A program made the position numbers and the translations under genes. Positions 17,564-26,460 of a stretch of 64,000 nucleotides of DNA are shown one piece after another (the stretch's first letter is position 1; every line of letters begins with the position of its first letter). The notes under the pieces are model-generated. The model was given only the letters and a program-made list of their open reading frames with translations. It had not been told where the DNA came from and did not search any database. Origin of the DNA: Sphingomonadaceae bacterium (lineage in GTDB: Bacteria > Pseudomonadota > Alphaproteobacteria > Sphingomonadales > Sphingomonadaceae); assembly GCA_024236155.1 (NCBI GenBank), contig JACKLA010000003.1, positions 248,001-312,000 on the forward strand, read 5' to 3'.

Positions 17564-18043
17564 TTACAGCAGCTTCTCGATATCCTTGCGGATACGGTCG
17601 GGCGTGTCTTGCGGGGCGTAGCGTTTGACCACATTCCCCTCGCGATCGATCAGGAACTTGGTGAAGTTCCACTTGATCGATTTCGAACCCATCAGGCCCG
17701 GCGCTTCGCCCTTCATCCAGTCGAACAGCGGGCTGGCATCGGTGCCATTGACGTCGATCTTCTTCATCAACGGGAAGCTCAGGCCGAAATTGACCTCGCA
17801 GAACTGTTCGATCTCGTCCTGCCCGCCCGGTTCCTGCCCGCCGAACTGGTTGCACGGGAATGCGAGCACCTCGAACCCCTTGTCCTTGTAGTCCTGAAAG
17901 ACCTCTTCCAGCCCCTTGTATTGCGGGGTGAAGCCGCACTTGCTCGCGGTGTTGACCACCAGCAGCACCTTTCCCTTCTTCTCGGACAGGTCGAGCTTGC
18001 TGCCGTTGGAACTCTCAACGGTAAAATCGGCAATGGTGGTCAT
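17564..18043 (-). CDS. Glutathione peroxidase (Cys type)
   Basis: 159 aa thioredoxin-fold peroxidase that reduces hydrogen and organic peroxides using thiols. The peroxidatic Cys36 sits in NTASKCGFTPQY, with FPCNQFGGQEPG near 70 and WNFTKFLIDREG carrying the conserved Trp and Asn. Being a cysteine rather than selenocysteine enzyme, thioredoxin may be the real reductant, as for many bacterial homologues. ATG at 18043 is fixed by a strong ribosome site (GGAGGGG, 8 bases upstream) lying just after the stop of the upstream gene. Confidence 0.94.
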   Translation of the reverse strand: MTTIADFTVESSNGSKLDLSEKKGKVLLVVNTASKCGFTPQYKGLEEVFQDYKDKGFEVLAFPCNQFGGQEPGGQDEIEQFCEVNFGLSFPLMKKIDVNGTDASPLFDWMKGEAPGLMGSKSIKWNFTKFLIDREGNVVKRYAPQDTPDRIRKDIEKLL

Positions 18044-18057
18044 GTGGTCCCCTCCGG

Positions 18058-18576
18058 TCAGGGCGTTGTCGGCGCCTTGGGGCGATATAGGAAATCGAAG
18101 CTGGTTTGCCACGTCAAACCGTGATCGTTCGACGCCTCACCGAATTGACGCACGCTGCCATCACCGTTCGCGGTGTAGCTCATGCGGATCAACTGGTGCG
18201 GGGCCTGCGGGCTGGGCCAGTTGCCGGTCAGCACCATCTTGCCATCGGTGACGCCGCCGGTGAACTCGACCGCGCCGCCGCCCGAACCGACCCATTTCTG
18301 GTGCCATTGCTGACCTTGCGGATCGTAGTGGTTGAGGCTGGTTCCTGTCCGCCCGCTCAGCGGCATCCAGTTTTCGATCACGGCGCAGCCATTGTTGGTC
18401 CGTTCAATCCGGCTTTCGGCAACCTTGGCTTCGGGCGAACCGGCAAAAACTTCCCACTCGCCAACCCAGAAATCGAACCCCGCATGGGCTTCGCTGGCGC
18501 AGGGCGGTGGTGGCGCGACGGCCGTTGGTGCCGGATTGGCCTGCAACAGCAGCGCGATGATCGAGGTCGATATCAT
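18058..18576 (-). CDS. Exported conserved hypothetical protein
   Basis: 172 aa with a short hydrophobic N-terminus (STSIIALLLQANPAPTAVA), a probable signal peptide or anchor. The body has FDFWVGEWEVFAG, WHQKWVGSGGGAVEFTGG and RMSYTANGDGSVRQFGE, typical of DUF1579-like beta-barrel proteins that start with an FDFWxGxW block. It precedes the glutathione peroxidase by 14 bases, whose ribosome site begins at this gene's stop, so the two are coupled. The function is unknown. Confidence 0.75.
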   Translation of the reverse strand: MISTSIIALLLQANPAPTAVAPPPPCASEAHAGFDFWVGEWEVFAGSPEAKVAESRIERTNNGCAVIENWMPLSGRTGTSLNHYDPQGQQWHQKWVGSGGGAVEFTGGVTDGKMVLTGNWPSPQAPHQLIRMSYTANGDGSVRQFGEASNDHGLTWQTSFDFLYRPKAPTTP

Positions 18577-18688
18577 GGTTCAGTCCCCCTTGACCCAAGT
18601 GGATGGGAGAATGGACGGCTGCAGGCAGCCGGTCGATCACACTTCCATCAACCGGTCACCCTCCTCGACCGGTTGCAGGCCATGGGGG
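18577..18688. other. Intergenic gap upstream of the peroxidase operon
   Basis: About 110 bases between the exported hypothetical gene and the lolD stop, both on minus. I see no gene, and no clear terminator for lolD. Confidence 0.4.
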
Positions 18689-19363
18689 CTACTCAAGCAC
18701 ACCATCATGCAGGCGCACCACCCGGTCCATCCTTGCGGCCAGGCGCTCGTTATGTGTCGCAACGAGCGCAGCACTGCCCTCGCCCCGCACTAGCTCAAGG
18801 AACTGCGCCAGCACCTTGTCCGACGTGTGCTCGTCGAGATTGCCGGTCGGCTCGTCTGCCAGCACCAGCTGCGGGCGATTGGCGAGCCCGCGCGCCACAG
18901 CGACACGCTGCTGCTCGCCGCCCGAAAGCTGGCTTGGGCGGTGAGCAAGCCGTTCCGACAGGCCGAGAGAGGAGAGCAATTGCTCTGAGCGCGCCGTCGC
19001 ATCTGCCGTCGAAACACCGGCAATCAACTGCGGCAGGTTGACGTTCTCGACCGCCGTGAAATCAGGCAGCAAGTGATGGAACTGGTACACGAAGCCAAGG
19101 TGGCTGCGCCGCAGCGTGGTCCGCCCGTCGGATGCCAGCGCACTGGCATCGGTCCCGCCGATCTCGATCCTGCCGCCGAACCCGCCTTCAAGCAGGCCGA
19201 CCGCCTGCAACATGGTCGACTTCCCCGATCCCGACGGGCCGAGCAGCGCGACGATCTCGCCCGGCTGGATCGCGAGGTTCACCCCGCGCAGCACATCGAT
19301 GGTGACCCCGCCCTGTTCGAAGCTGCGGGTCAGCCCGGTGAGTTTGACGACCGGATTACTCAT
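18689..19363 (-). CDS. lolD: Lipoprotein-releasing ABC transporter ATP-binding protein
   Basis: 224 aa ABC ATPase of the LolD/MacB subfamily, powering release of outer-membrane lipoproteins from the inner membrane to LolA. Walker A GPSGSGKST is at 42-50, the signature LSGGEQQRVAVARGL is near 140 and Walker B LVLADEPTGNLDE near 160; the LolD-specific block FVYQFHHLLPDFTAVENV is clear. ATG at 19363 overlaps the 3' end of the permease gene by eight bases. A longer frame to 19462 lies within the permease gene. Confidence 0.95.
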   Translation of the reverse strand: MSNPVVKLTGLTRSFEQGGVTIDVLRGVNLAIQPGEIVALLGPSGSGKSTMLQAVGLLEGGFGGRIEIGGTDASALASDGRTTLRRSHLGFVYQFHHLLPDFTAVENVNLPQLIAGVSTADATARSEQLLSSLGLSERLAHRPSQLSGGEQQRVAVARGLANRPQLVLADEPTGNLDEHTSDKVLAQFLELVRGEGSAALVATHNERLAARMDRVVRLHDGVLE

Positions 19364-20597
19364 AACGCAGCACCTGTACCGGATCGGTCTTCGACGCCTT
19401 GAGCGCAGGATAGAGCGTCGCCAGCAGGCTGAGGCCCAGCGCCAGCGCGACGATGCCGACAATCTCCCACGGATCGATCCGCGCCGGCAGCTCGGTAAGG
19501 ATGCGCACTTCGGGGTTCCACAACTGCGCCCCGGTCGCCCACTGGATTCCTTCGACGATGGGCTGGCGGAAATAGAGCAGCAGGAAGCCGAGGATCAGCC
19601 CTGCCCCTGCGCCGATCGCGCCGACGGTAAATCCGGTGGTGACAAATATCTTGAGCAGGCTGCGCCGGGTCGCGCCCATCGTCCGCATGATCGCGATATC
19701 GCGCGTCTTGGCGCGGACGAGCATGACCAGCGAGGAAAGGATGTTGAACGCGGCGACCACGACGATGATCGACAGCGCGAAGAACATCGCCACCCGCTCG
19801 ACTTCCAGCGCCTCGAAGATCGACGCATTCATCGTCTTCCAGCTGGTGACCACCGCCCTGCCTTGCAGTTTCGCTTCGACCGGGGCCATGATCGCCTCGA
19901 CCCGGTCCGGATCTTCGGTCTGCACTTCGATCATGCCGATCTTGTCCCCAGTCAGCAACAACCGTTGCGCATCGGGAATGGGCATGATGACGAAGGCCTG
20001 GTCGAATTCGTAAATCCCGGTCTCCATCAGCGCCACGACTTCATAGCTGATCTGGCGCGGCACGGTGCCGAAGGGTGTCGTGCGTCCCTGCGGATTGACG
20101 ATGGTGATCATCGTGCCGACATTGGCGCCAATCGCCTCTGCCAGCCTGGCCCCGATCACCACCGTGTTGTCTCCCGGACTGACACGGCCAAGGTCCCCGG
20201 CGATTATCTTGTCATCCAGCTCGGCAATGTCTTCAGCGGTGTTTCCCCGCATCACGATGCCTTCGACCCGGCCATTGTAGCTCACCATCAGGGGCTGGTC
20301 GATCAGCGGGGAGGCATCGGTCACCCCGGGGGTTTCGCGAATATCCTCAAGCACCGCTTCCCAGTTGTCGAGCCGCCCGCCATAGGCCTGGACAATGGCG
20401 TGACCGTTCAGCCCGACGATCCGGTCCAGCAGCTCGCCGCGAAAACCGTTCATCACGCTCATTACCGTGACCAGCATGGCAACGCTGAGCATGACCACCA
20501 CGACACTGATCCCGGCGACCAGCGCGATAAAGGCCTCGCTGCGTCCCGGAAGCAGGTAACGCTTGGCGATGGTCCATTCGAAATTGGAAAGCAGCAA
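19356..20597 (-). CDS. lolC: Lipoprotein-releasing ABC transporter permease
   Basis: 413 aa from a TTG at 20597, giving MLLSNFEWTIAKRYLLPGR, the usual LolC/LolE beginning, and a length equal to known LolE proteins. Longer frames start at ATG 20681 or 20741 but add a non-conserved N-terminus. No strong ribosome site is visible for any choice. Architecture: a TM segment near residues 25-50, a MacB-like periplasmic domain, then three C-terminal TMs of the FtsX domain with the coupling motif AKTRDIAIMRTMGATRRS. Only one permease gene is present, so a homodimeric LolF-like transporter with LolD is likely (inference). Confidence 0.92.
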   Translation of the reverse strand: MLLSNFEWTIAKRYLLPGRSEAFIALVAGISVVVVMLSVAMLVTVMSVMNGFRGELLDRIVGLNGHAIVQAYGGRLDNWEAVLEDIRETPGVTDASPLIDQPLMVSYNGRVEGIVMRGNTAEDIAELDDKIIAGDLGRVSPGDNTVVIGARLAEAIGANVGTMITIVNPQGRTTPFGTVPRQISYEVVALMETGIYEFDQAFVIMPIPDAQRLLLTGDKIGMIEVQTEDPDRVEAIMAPVEAKLQGRAVVTSWKTMNASIFEALEVERVAMFFALSIIVVVAAFNILSSLVMLVRAKTRDIAIMRTMGATRRSLLKIFVTTGFTVGAIGAGAGLILGFLLLYFRQPIVEGIQWATGAQLWNPEVRILTELPARIDPWEIVGIVALALGLSLLATLYPALKASKTDPVQVLRYE

Positions 20598-20785
20598 GAC
20601 TGGATCGACCCGCGATAGTGGCAAGGATGCGGCCCGTTTAGGCAGGCTTTCCTGTCGCTGCAATGAAATAGGCCGGTCCATCCACCGGACCGGCATCATT
20701 GGCACAGGACTGCCCTTGTAATCTGGCTGCAACATCGCCAATGACGCGCCAGCGAGTGTTGGCGCACAGCATCGGGCGGTCGATT

Positions 20786-22252
20786 ATGAATTTCACCCAT
20801 CCATTCCGTGACGAAGACGGGGACAAGCTGCGCGAGGAATGCGGCGTATTCGGCGCAATCAACGCGCAGGATGCCTCGGCCATCGCCGCACTGGGCCTGC
20901 ACGCCCTGCAGCATCGCGGGCAGGAAGCCGCCGGCATCACCAGCTTCGACGGGGATATGTTCTACACCCGGCGCGGCACAGGCCATGTGGCAGAGAATTT
21001 CAGCACGCAGCAGCAGCTGGACGAATTGCCCGGCTATATGGCCGCAGGTCATGTCCGCTATTCGACCACGGGCGGTTCCGGCCTGCGCAACGTGCAGCCG
21101 CTCTATGCCGATCTTGCGAGCGGCGGGTTCGCCGTGGCGCATAATGGCAACATCTCCAACGCGCAGGCATTGCGCGATGACCTCGTCAGCAGGGGCGCGA
21201 TCTTCCAGTCGACCTCCGACACCGAGGTGATCATCCACCTTGTTGCAACCAGCCGCTATCCGACCACGGTCGACCGGCTGGTCGACGCGCTGCGGATGGT
21301 CGAGGGTGCCTATTCGCTGATCGTGATGACGCCGGAAGGCATGATCGCCTGCCGCGACCCGCTGGGCATTCGCCCCTTGCAGATGGGCAAGCGCGGCGAC
21401 GCAGTGGTGTTCGCCAGCGAAACGGTCGCCTTCGACGTCATCGGTGCGGAGTTCGTGCGTTCGATCGAACCGGGCGAACTGGTTAAAGTCGGGTTCGACG
21501 GCAAGGTCAGTTCGCTGCGGCCATTCGGCAACCACCCTTCGCGCCCATGCATTTTCGAGCATGTCTATTTCAGCCGCCCCGATTCGATCTTCGACGGCCG
21601 CAGCGTGTATGCCGCGCGCAAGGCAATCGGCGAGCAACTGGCGATCGAGAATCCGGTAGAGGCGGACCTCGTCGTGCCGGTGCCCGACAGCGGCGTTCCT
21701 GCAGCCATTGGCTATGCCCAGCAGTCCGGCATCCCGTTCGAACTCGGCATCATCCGCTCGCACTATGTCGGGCGCACCTTCATCCAGCCGAGCGACGGTG
21801 CGCGCCACACCGGGGTGAAGCGCAAGCACAACGCCAATCGCGGCCTCGTAGAAGGCAAGCGGATCGTGCTGATCGACGATTCGATCGTGCGCGGCACCAC
21901 CTCGCTCCAGATCGTCGAGATGATGCGCGAAGCCGGTGCGAGCGAAGTGCATTTTCGCGTGGCCAGCCCGCCAACCGCGCATAGCTGCTTCTACGGCGTC
22001 GACACGCCTGAGCGCTCCAAGCTGCTTGCCGCGCGGATGGATGTCGAGCCGATGCGCGAGTTCATCAAGGCGGACAGCCTCGCATTCGTCTCCATCGACG
22101 GTCTGTACCGGGCGGTCGGGCAAGAGGCACGGCAACCGGCCTGCCCGCAATTCTGCGATGCCTGCTTCACCGGCGATTATCCGACCTCGCTGACCGATCT
22201 CGCCCAGAAAAAAGCATCCGACGCGCAGCTTTCGTTCGACAAGGTAGCCTGA
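20786..22252 (+). CDS. purF: Amidophosphoribosyltransferase
   Basis: 488 aa. PurF converts PRPP and glutamine to 5-phosphoribosylamine, the first step of purine synthesis. The start ATG at 20786 gives an 18-residue propeptide before the catalytic nucleophile Cys19 (EECGVFGA), exposed by processing as in Bacillus-type PurF. The Ntn domain has GHVRYSTTGGS and AHNGNISN. The PRPP loop is VLIDDSIVRGTTS near 370. C-terminal cysteines (CPQFCDACF) fit the structural 4Fe-4S cluster of this subtype. It is directly followed by an SDR gene with no intergenic base. Confidence 0.96.
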   Translation: MNFTHPFRDEDGDKLREECGVFGAINAQDASAIAALGLHALQHRGQEAAGITSFDGDMFYTRRGTGHVAENFSTQQQLDELPGYMAAGHVRYSTTGGSGLRNVQPLYADLASGGFAVAHNGNISNAQALRDDLVSRGAIFQSTSDTEVIIHLVATSRYPTTVDRLVDALRMVEGAYSLIVMTPEGMIACRDPLGIRPLQMGKRGDAVVFASETVAFDVIGAEFVRSIEPGELVKVGFDGKVSSLRPFGNHPSRPCIFEHVYFSRPDSIFDGRSVYAARKAIGEQLAIENPVEADLVVPVPDSGVPAAIGYAQQSGIPFELGIIRSHYVGRTFIQPSDGARHTGVKRKHNANRGLVEGKRIVLIDDSIVRGTTSLQIVEMMREAGASEVHFRVASPPTAHSCFYGVDTPERSKLLAARMDVEPMREFIKADSLAFVSIDGLYRAVGQEARQPACPQFCDACFTGDYPTSLTDLAQKKASDAQLSFDKVA

Positions 22253-22987
22253 ATGTCATCCGACAAATCGCCGGAAGGGCCGCTTGAAGGGCGCCTTGCA
22301 CTCGTAACCGGTGCGAGCAAGGGGATCGGGGCAGCCACTGCCAAGGCTCTCGCTGCTGCGGGGGCTCATGTTGTGCTAACCGGTCGCGATGTGCGCGCGC
22401 TCGAAGCCATTGAGGACGAGATCCATGACGCTGGCGGTGCATCCACCATCGCACCGGTCGACCTGACCGAAGCCGATGGAATTGCCCGACTCGCCACGGC
22501 GATTGCCGGACGCTGGGACAAGCTCGATATCCTTGTTCTGTCAGCAGCTTACCTGCCGACTCTTACACCCGTTACGCAGATCGATCCCAAGCAGTTCGGT
22601 ACCGCGATCACGGTCAACCTGATCGCCACGCAGGCAATGCTGGCCGCATTCGATCCCCTGCTGAAGCGCAGCGGGCACGGCCGTGTGATCGGCCTGACCA
22701 GTTCGGTCGGTGCGCAACCGCGCGCCTATTGGTCTGCCTATGGATCGACCAAGGCGGCGTTCGAATCGCTGCTCGAAAGCTATGCAGCCGAGGTCGAAAA
22801 GATCGGCAATGTCCGTGTTGCCATCGTCGATCCCGGCGCAACCCGCACGGCTATGCGCGCCAAGGCCTATCCGGGCGAAGATCCGAAGACGGTGAAGGAA
22901 CCGTCCCGAGTCGGCGAACGCCTGGTTGCCCTCCTCAGCGATGATTTCGAAACCGGCCACCGCGAAAGAGTGCCGGAAACCGCGTGA
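22253..22987 (+). CDS. SDR family NAD(P)-dependent oxidoreductase
   Basis: 244 aa classical short-chain dehydrogenase. The cofactor loop TGASKGIG is near residue 20, and the catalytic Ser (GLTSSVG) and Tyr-x-x-x-Lys (SAYGSTKAAFE) sites are in order. The Asp of APVDLTEADG favours the usual adenine contact. Its ATG starts immediately after the purF stop, so it is co-translated with purF, a linkage I recall in related genomes. The substrate is unknown. Confidence 0.9.
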   Translation: MSSDKSPEGPLEGRLALVTGASKGIGAATAKALAAAGAHVVLTGRDVRALEAIEDEIHDAGGASTIAPVDLTEADGIARLATAIAGRWDKLDILVLSAAYLPTLTPVTQIDPKQFGTAITVNLIATQAMLAAFDPLLKRSGHGRVIGLTSSVGAQPRAYWSAYGSTKAAFESLLESYAAEVEKIGNVRVAIVDPGATRTAMRAKAYPGEDPKTVKEPSRVGERLVALLSDDFETGHRERVPETA

Positions 22988-23011
22988 TACGCTGGTAAAT
23001 ATTCCTTAGCC

Positions 23012-23467
23012 ATGCTGCGCAACCAAGCAGCAACCAGACCCGTCGACACTGTGCAAAGCCTCCCGCGCAAGCCAGCGGAAAGGCTTTCGACAGTTTCGAA
23101 CACGGGATTTGACGCCATCATGCTGGATACACAGGACAATTATCTCGTCGCAGCGCAGGAAGACCGCTGCAGCCCGCGCACGAAGATCACCATCCCGGCG
23201 CAGCTTCGCGCTTCGGGTGGGCGGGCGTTCCAGACGGTTGTGCACGATCTGTCGATTTCCGGCTTCAGTGCCGCCGCGATCAGCCGGATGCATGCAGGCC
23301 AGGTGTGCTGGATCACCCTCCCCGGCCTGGAATCGCTCCAGGCCGAAGTGGTGTGGTGGGAAAACTCGATCGTCGGCTGCGCCTTCATGGAACTGCTCAG
23401 CCCGATCGTGCATGACAACATCCTGCAGCGTTACAGCCCCTCGACGGTCTATCGCAGCACGATCTGA
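23012..23467 (+). CDS. PilZ domain protein
   Basis: 151 aa. The region EDRCSPRTKITIPAQLRASGG followed by HDLSISGFSA contains the two PilZ c-di-GMP contacts: an RxxxR-type arginine pair and D/NxSxxG (here DLSISG). A single-domain PilZ protein usually acts as a c-di-GMP receptor for motility, surface or cell-cycle outputs. The ATG at 23012 is used; an in-frame ATG at 23120 would remove 36 non-conserved residues and is equally plausible, with no clear ribosome site at either. It converges with the serine hydrolase gene. Confidence 0.83.
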   Translation: MLRNQAATRPVDTVQSLPRKPAERLSTVSNTGFDAIMLDTQDNYLVAAQEDRCSPRTKITIPAQLRASGGRAFQTVVHDLSISGFSAAAISRMHAGQVCWITLPGLESLQAEVVWWENSIVGCAFMELLSPIVHDNILQRYSPSTVYRSTI

Positions 23468-23482
23468 TCGGGCTGATCGGGC

Positions 23483-24694
23483 CTAGCCCGCAGGTTCGGC
23501 CGCCTTCCCTTTCTTCCGGTCGACCGCTGCCTGCACCGCCTTGTAGAACGCCTCGCGCTCTGCCCCCACGCCTTCATAATCGGTTGCCGTCGGCCAGTTG
23601 CTGTTCGATGCGATCACCAGATTGCGCGCGGGATCGATGAAGATGCCCTGCCCGAAGATACCCTGCGCGGCATAGCTGCCCTCGTCATTGGTCCACCACT
23701 GGAAGCCGTATCCGCGACCTTCGACACCGATGGGTGCCTGCTTTGTCGTCGCCTCGGCAATCCAGCCATCGGGCAGCACGCTGACACCATCGATTTTTGC
23801 CCCGCCGAGCATAAACAGGCCAAAGCGCGCGAAATCGCGCGTCGAGGCCTGGATACAACACCCGCTGATCTCATGCCCGGTCGAACCAAGGAGCCATGTC
23901 GCATCCTGCTCCATGCCGAACGGTGCCCAGACCTTTTCCGACAGGTATTCGGATAGCGGCTTGCCCGTCGCCTCGCTTACCAGCACGCCGATCAGGTTGG
24001 TTTCACCGGTCTTGTAAACCCACTTCTCGCCCGCAGGCGCCTCGCGCGGGAGGGTCCGCATATAGCTGACGGTCGCATCGAGCCCGTCTTCAGCCTGGTG
24101 TTCGTTGAACTTCGCAACATCCGAATTGGGATCGGTATAGTCCTCGTTCCACTTCACGCCCGATGTCATGGTCAGCAATTGGCGAACGGTCACATCGTCA
24201 TAGGCCGAACCCTTCAGCCCTTCGATATAGTCAGTGACCTTGTCATCCAGGCTCTTGATCGCGCCATCCTTGACCGCCGCACCAACCATGGTCGAGGTGA
24301 GGCTCTTCGCGACCGAGAAGCTGGTCCACTTGCCTTCGGGGCCAAAACCGAGCCCGTATTTTTCGGTAACGACCATGCCGTCGAGCACGATCACCATCCC
24401 GGAAGTGCGCTGCTTCTTCATGTAGGCATCGAGATCGACACCCAGATCGAGCGTTTCTCCGGCCGGAAGGGGGAATACGGTATCACCGGATTCGATCACC
24501 CGCGCCTCTGCCAGCACCGGCAGTGCGTCCATCGCCCGAAACGCGGCGTCGCGCTGCTCGACCGACCAGAACAGGACATTGCGGTCAGTCGGCATATTGG
24601 CGAGCAGGTCGCGGGTATCCTTGGGCAGGATAAACCAGGTAATTCCACCCGCAACCAGCAGCACGGCCAGCAGGCCGATGATCCATTTCTTCAT
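23483..24694 (-). CDS. Serine hydrolase, beta-lactamase/NylB-like family
   Basis: 403 aa. One N-terminal hydrophobic segment (WIIGLLAVLLVAGGITWFIL) anchors or exports it. The nucleophile motif SVAK (SxxK) lies in FSVAKSLTSTMVG near residue 131, and WVYKTGETNLIGVLV supplies the tyrosine. Conserved GVKWNEDY and GYGFQWWTND blocks fit the EstB/NylB-like branch of the class C beta-lactamase fold, mostly esterases, peptidases or amidohydrolases rather than resistance enzymes. It is followed 38 bases upstream on the same strand by the cyclopropane synthase gene. Confidence 0.88.
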   Translation of the reverse strand: MKKWIIGLLAVLLVAGGITWFILPKDTRDLLANMPTDRNVLFWSVEQRDAAFRAMDALPVLAEARVIESGDTVFPLPAGETLDLGVDLDAYMKKQRTSGMVIVLDGMVVTEKYGLGFGPEGKWTSFSVAKSLTSTMVGAAVKDGAIKSLDDKVTDYIEGLKGSAYDDVTVRQLLTMTSGVKWNEDYTDPNSDVAKFNEHQAEDGLDATVSYMRTLPREAPAGEKWVYKTGETNLIGVLVSEATGKPLSEYLSEKVWAPFGMEQDATWLLGSTGHEISGCCIQASTRDFARFGLFMLGGAKIDGVSVLPDGWIAEATTKQAPIGVEGRGYGFQWWTNDEGSYAAQGIFGQGIFIDPARNLVIASNSNWPTATDYEGVGAEREAFYKAVQAAVDRKKGKAAEPAG

Positions 24695-24733
24695 TGTCTC
24701 TCCCCCAATTTTCGCGACCCTGTATTTTCTTGC

Positions 24734-25972
24734 CTATATCTTCTTGAGCGTAACCTGGTGGACGTCGATACCGCCACCGCGGAATCCACCTTCACAATAC
24801 ATCAGGTAGTATCGCCACAATCGTCTGAAACGGTCATCGAACCCTTGCGGCAGATGTCCCTTGCCAGCCGCCCTGTCGAAATTCTCGCGCCAGGCTTTCA
24901 GCGTTTCCGCATAATCGATGCCGAAGTCGTGCTGGTCGTGCCATTCAAGCCCGCGCTCTTCCGCCAGCTGGCGGAACTCGCTGGTGCGGATGAGCAGGCC
25001 GCCCGGGAAGATATAGGCCTGGATGAAATCAGCGCTTTTCGCATAAGCATCGAACAGCGAATCCTTCATCGAGATATACTGGATCGCCGCCTTACCGCCG
25101 GGCTTCAGGTTGCGCGCGATGCAGTCCATGAAGGTCGGCCAGTATTCACGCCCAAGCGCCTCGACCATCTCCACGCTCACGATTGCATCATATTGGCCAT
25201 TCGTATCGCGGTAATCCTGCTTGCGGAAATCGATCGCCGGATTGTGCCGTTCGCGCGCCCAGGCAAGCTGTTCGTCCGACAGGCTTATCGCCGTGACTTC
25301 TGCACCTTTCGAAGCGAAGTGATCCGACAGCCCGCCCCAGCCGCAGCCGATCTCGAGAACGCTTCCTGCGCCTTCCAGCCGATCCGACAAGGCAGTCCAC
25401 TTGCGGCGCTGGGCTGCTTCCAGATCGTCGCCCGGCACAAAAAGGGCCGAGGAATAGCTCATCGTGGGGTCGAGCCACTGCGCATAGAAATCATTGCCGA
25501 GATCGTAATGCGCATGGATGTTGCGCACCGAACCAGAGCGCGTGTTGCGATTGAGCCAGTGAGCAAAGCGCGCCGCCCAGCGGAACGGCCCGGAAGCGCG
25601 CCCGGTATCGCCCAGCGCATCGCCATTGGCGGAAAACAGCGCGAAGGCGGGCACGGGATCGGGGCTGTCCCATTCGCCCGCCTCCCACGCCTGATACCAG
25701 CCGATCGAACCGTTCGTCGCCAGCCTCATCAGCCCGCGCCAGTCATGCAGGTGGATTTCAGCCTCGAAGCCGGGCTTGCGCCCACCCAGTTTGCGGATTG
25801 TCCCGTCGGGCAGGTGACCGATCATACTGCCCCGTTCCATCCCCGCATCGACCATGTCGAGGATACGCTTGAAACCGGGGGCAATCATGCGTGCGACAAA
25901 ACCGGGCTTGCGCTCGAATCGCGCTGCCCCGGCGAGCAACTCGCCGCCTCTATCCATCCCCCTTGCTGTCAT
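24734..25972 (-). CDS. cfa: Cyclopropane-fatty-acyl-phospholipid synthase family
   Basis: 412 aa. The SAM-binding motif VLEIGCGWGGLSDHFA is near the middle; ISLSDEQLAWARER, VSVEMVEALGREYW and IQYISMKDSLFDAY follow as in Cfa enzymes, which methylenate unsaturated acyl chains of membrane phospholipids using SAM. The N-terminal ~120 residues form the usual lipid-binding domain. The ATG at 25972 (MTARGMDRGG) is chosen; an in-frame ATG at 25957 is possible. The substrate cannot be settled: this family also includes other fatty-acid methyltransferases. Confidence 0.91.
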   Translation of the reverse strand: MTARGMDRGGELLAGAARFERKPGFVARMIAPGFKRILDMVDAGMERGSMIGHLPDGTIRKLGGRKPGFEAEIHLHDWRGLMRLATNGSIGWYQAWEAGEWDSPDPVPAFALFSANGDALGDTGRASGPFRWAARFAHWLNRNTRSGSVRNIHAHYDLGNDFYAQWLDPTMSYSSALFVPGDDLEAAQRRKWTALSDRLEGAGSVLEIGCGWGGLSDHFASKGAEVTAISLSDEQLAWARERHNPAIDFRKQDYRDTNGQYDAIVSVEMVEALGREYWPTFMDCIARNLKPGGKAAIQYISMKDSLFDAYAKSADFIQAYIFPGGLLIRTSEFRQLAEERGLEWHDQHDFGIDYAETLKAWRENFDRAAGKGHLPQGFDDRFRRLWRYYLMYCEGGFRGGGIDVHQVTLKKI

Positions 25973-26069
25973 AAGTGTAAGTATGGCGCGGCGCGGCGCA
26001 GCGGGCAAGCGGCGGTATGGCTTCCTCCCCGTTCGGGACAATGCTAGTCAATCGGCAGGGAGAGGTTCG

Positions 26070-26460
26070 ATGAAAAATCCGGTCGTCAGCAGAATTGTCG
26101 GAGTTGTCGCCGGGCTGGTGGTAGCCATGCTCGTCGTGATGGCAGTGGAGGGCGCAGGCCATGCTATGTTCCCACCGCCCGAGGGCCTCGATATCACCAG
26201 GCCGGAAGATCAGGCCCAGTTGATGGAACTGATCCCGCTGGGCGCAAAGATCGCCGTAGTGGTCGCGTGGTTCCTCGGTGCGCTCGCAGGCGCGGCATAT
26301 CCTGCCGGGCTGGATCGTCGGGCTGGTGATGGTCGCGCTCAGCCTCGTCACCACGCAGATGTTTCCGCATCCCGTGTGGATGATCGGTGCTGCGGTGATC
26401 CTGCCGATTGCCGGTGTATTGGCGGCCAAGCAGCTCGTCTCGAGCCGCCTGACAACCTAG
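26070..26460 (+). pseudogene. Frameshifted membrane protein gene
   Basis: From ATG 26070 (after GGGAGAGG) the frame reads a membrane protein: TM near residues 8-25, an FPPPEGLD segment, a second TM ending WFLGALAGA. It then runs into a non-hydrophobic tail that stops past 26460. From about 26290 the next frame continues in the same style: HILPGWIVGLVMVALSLVT, HPVWMIGAAVILPIAG, ending at the stop at 26458-26460. Together they make one three- to four-TM protein of about 129 aa, similar in style to small sphingomonad membrane proteins. One extra base or two lost bases near 26285-26302 explains it; a sequencing error is possible. Confidence 0.7.

Noticed and set aside
24098..26047. 649-codon plus-strand frame across the serine hydrolase and cfa genes
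   Set aside because: Runs antisense through two well-supported genes with no homology-like features.
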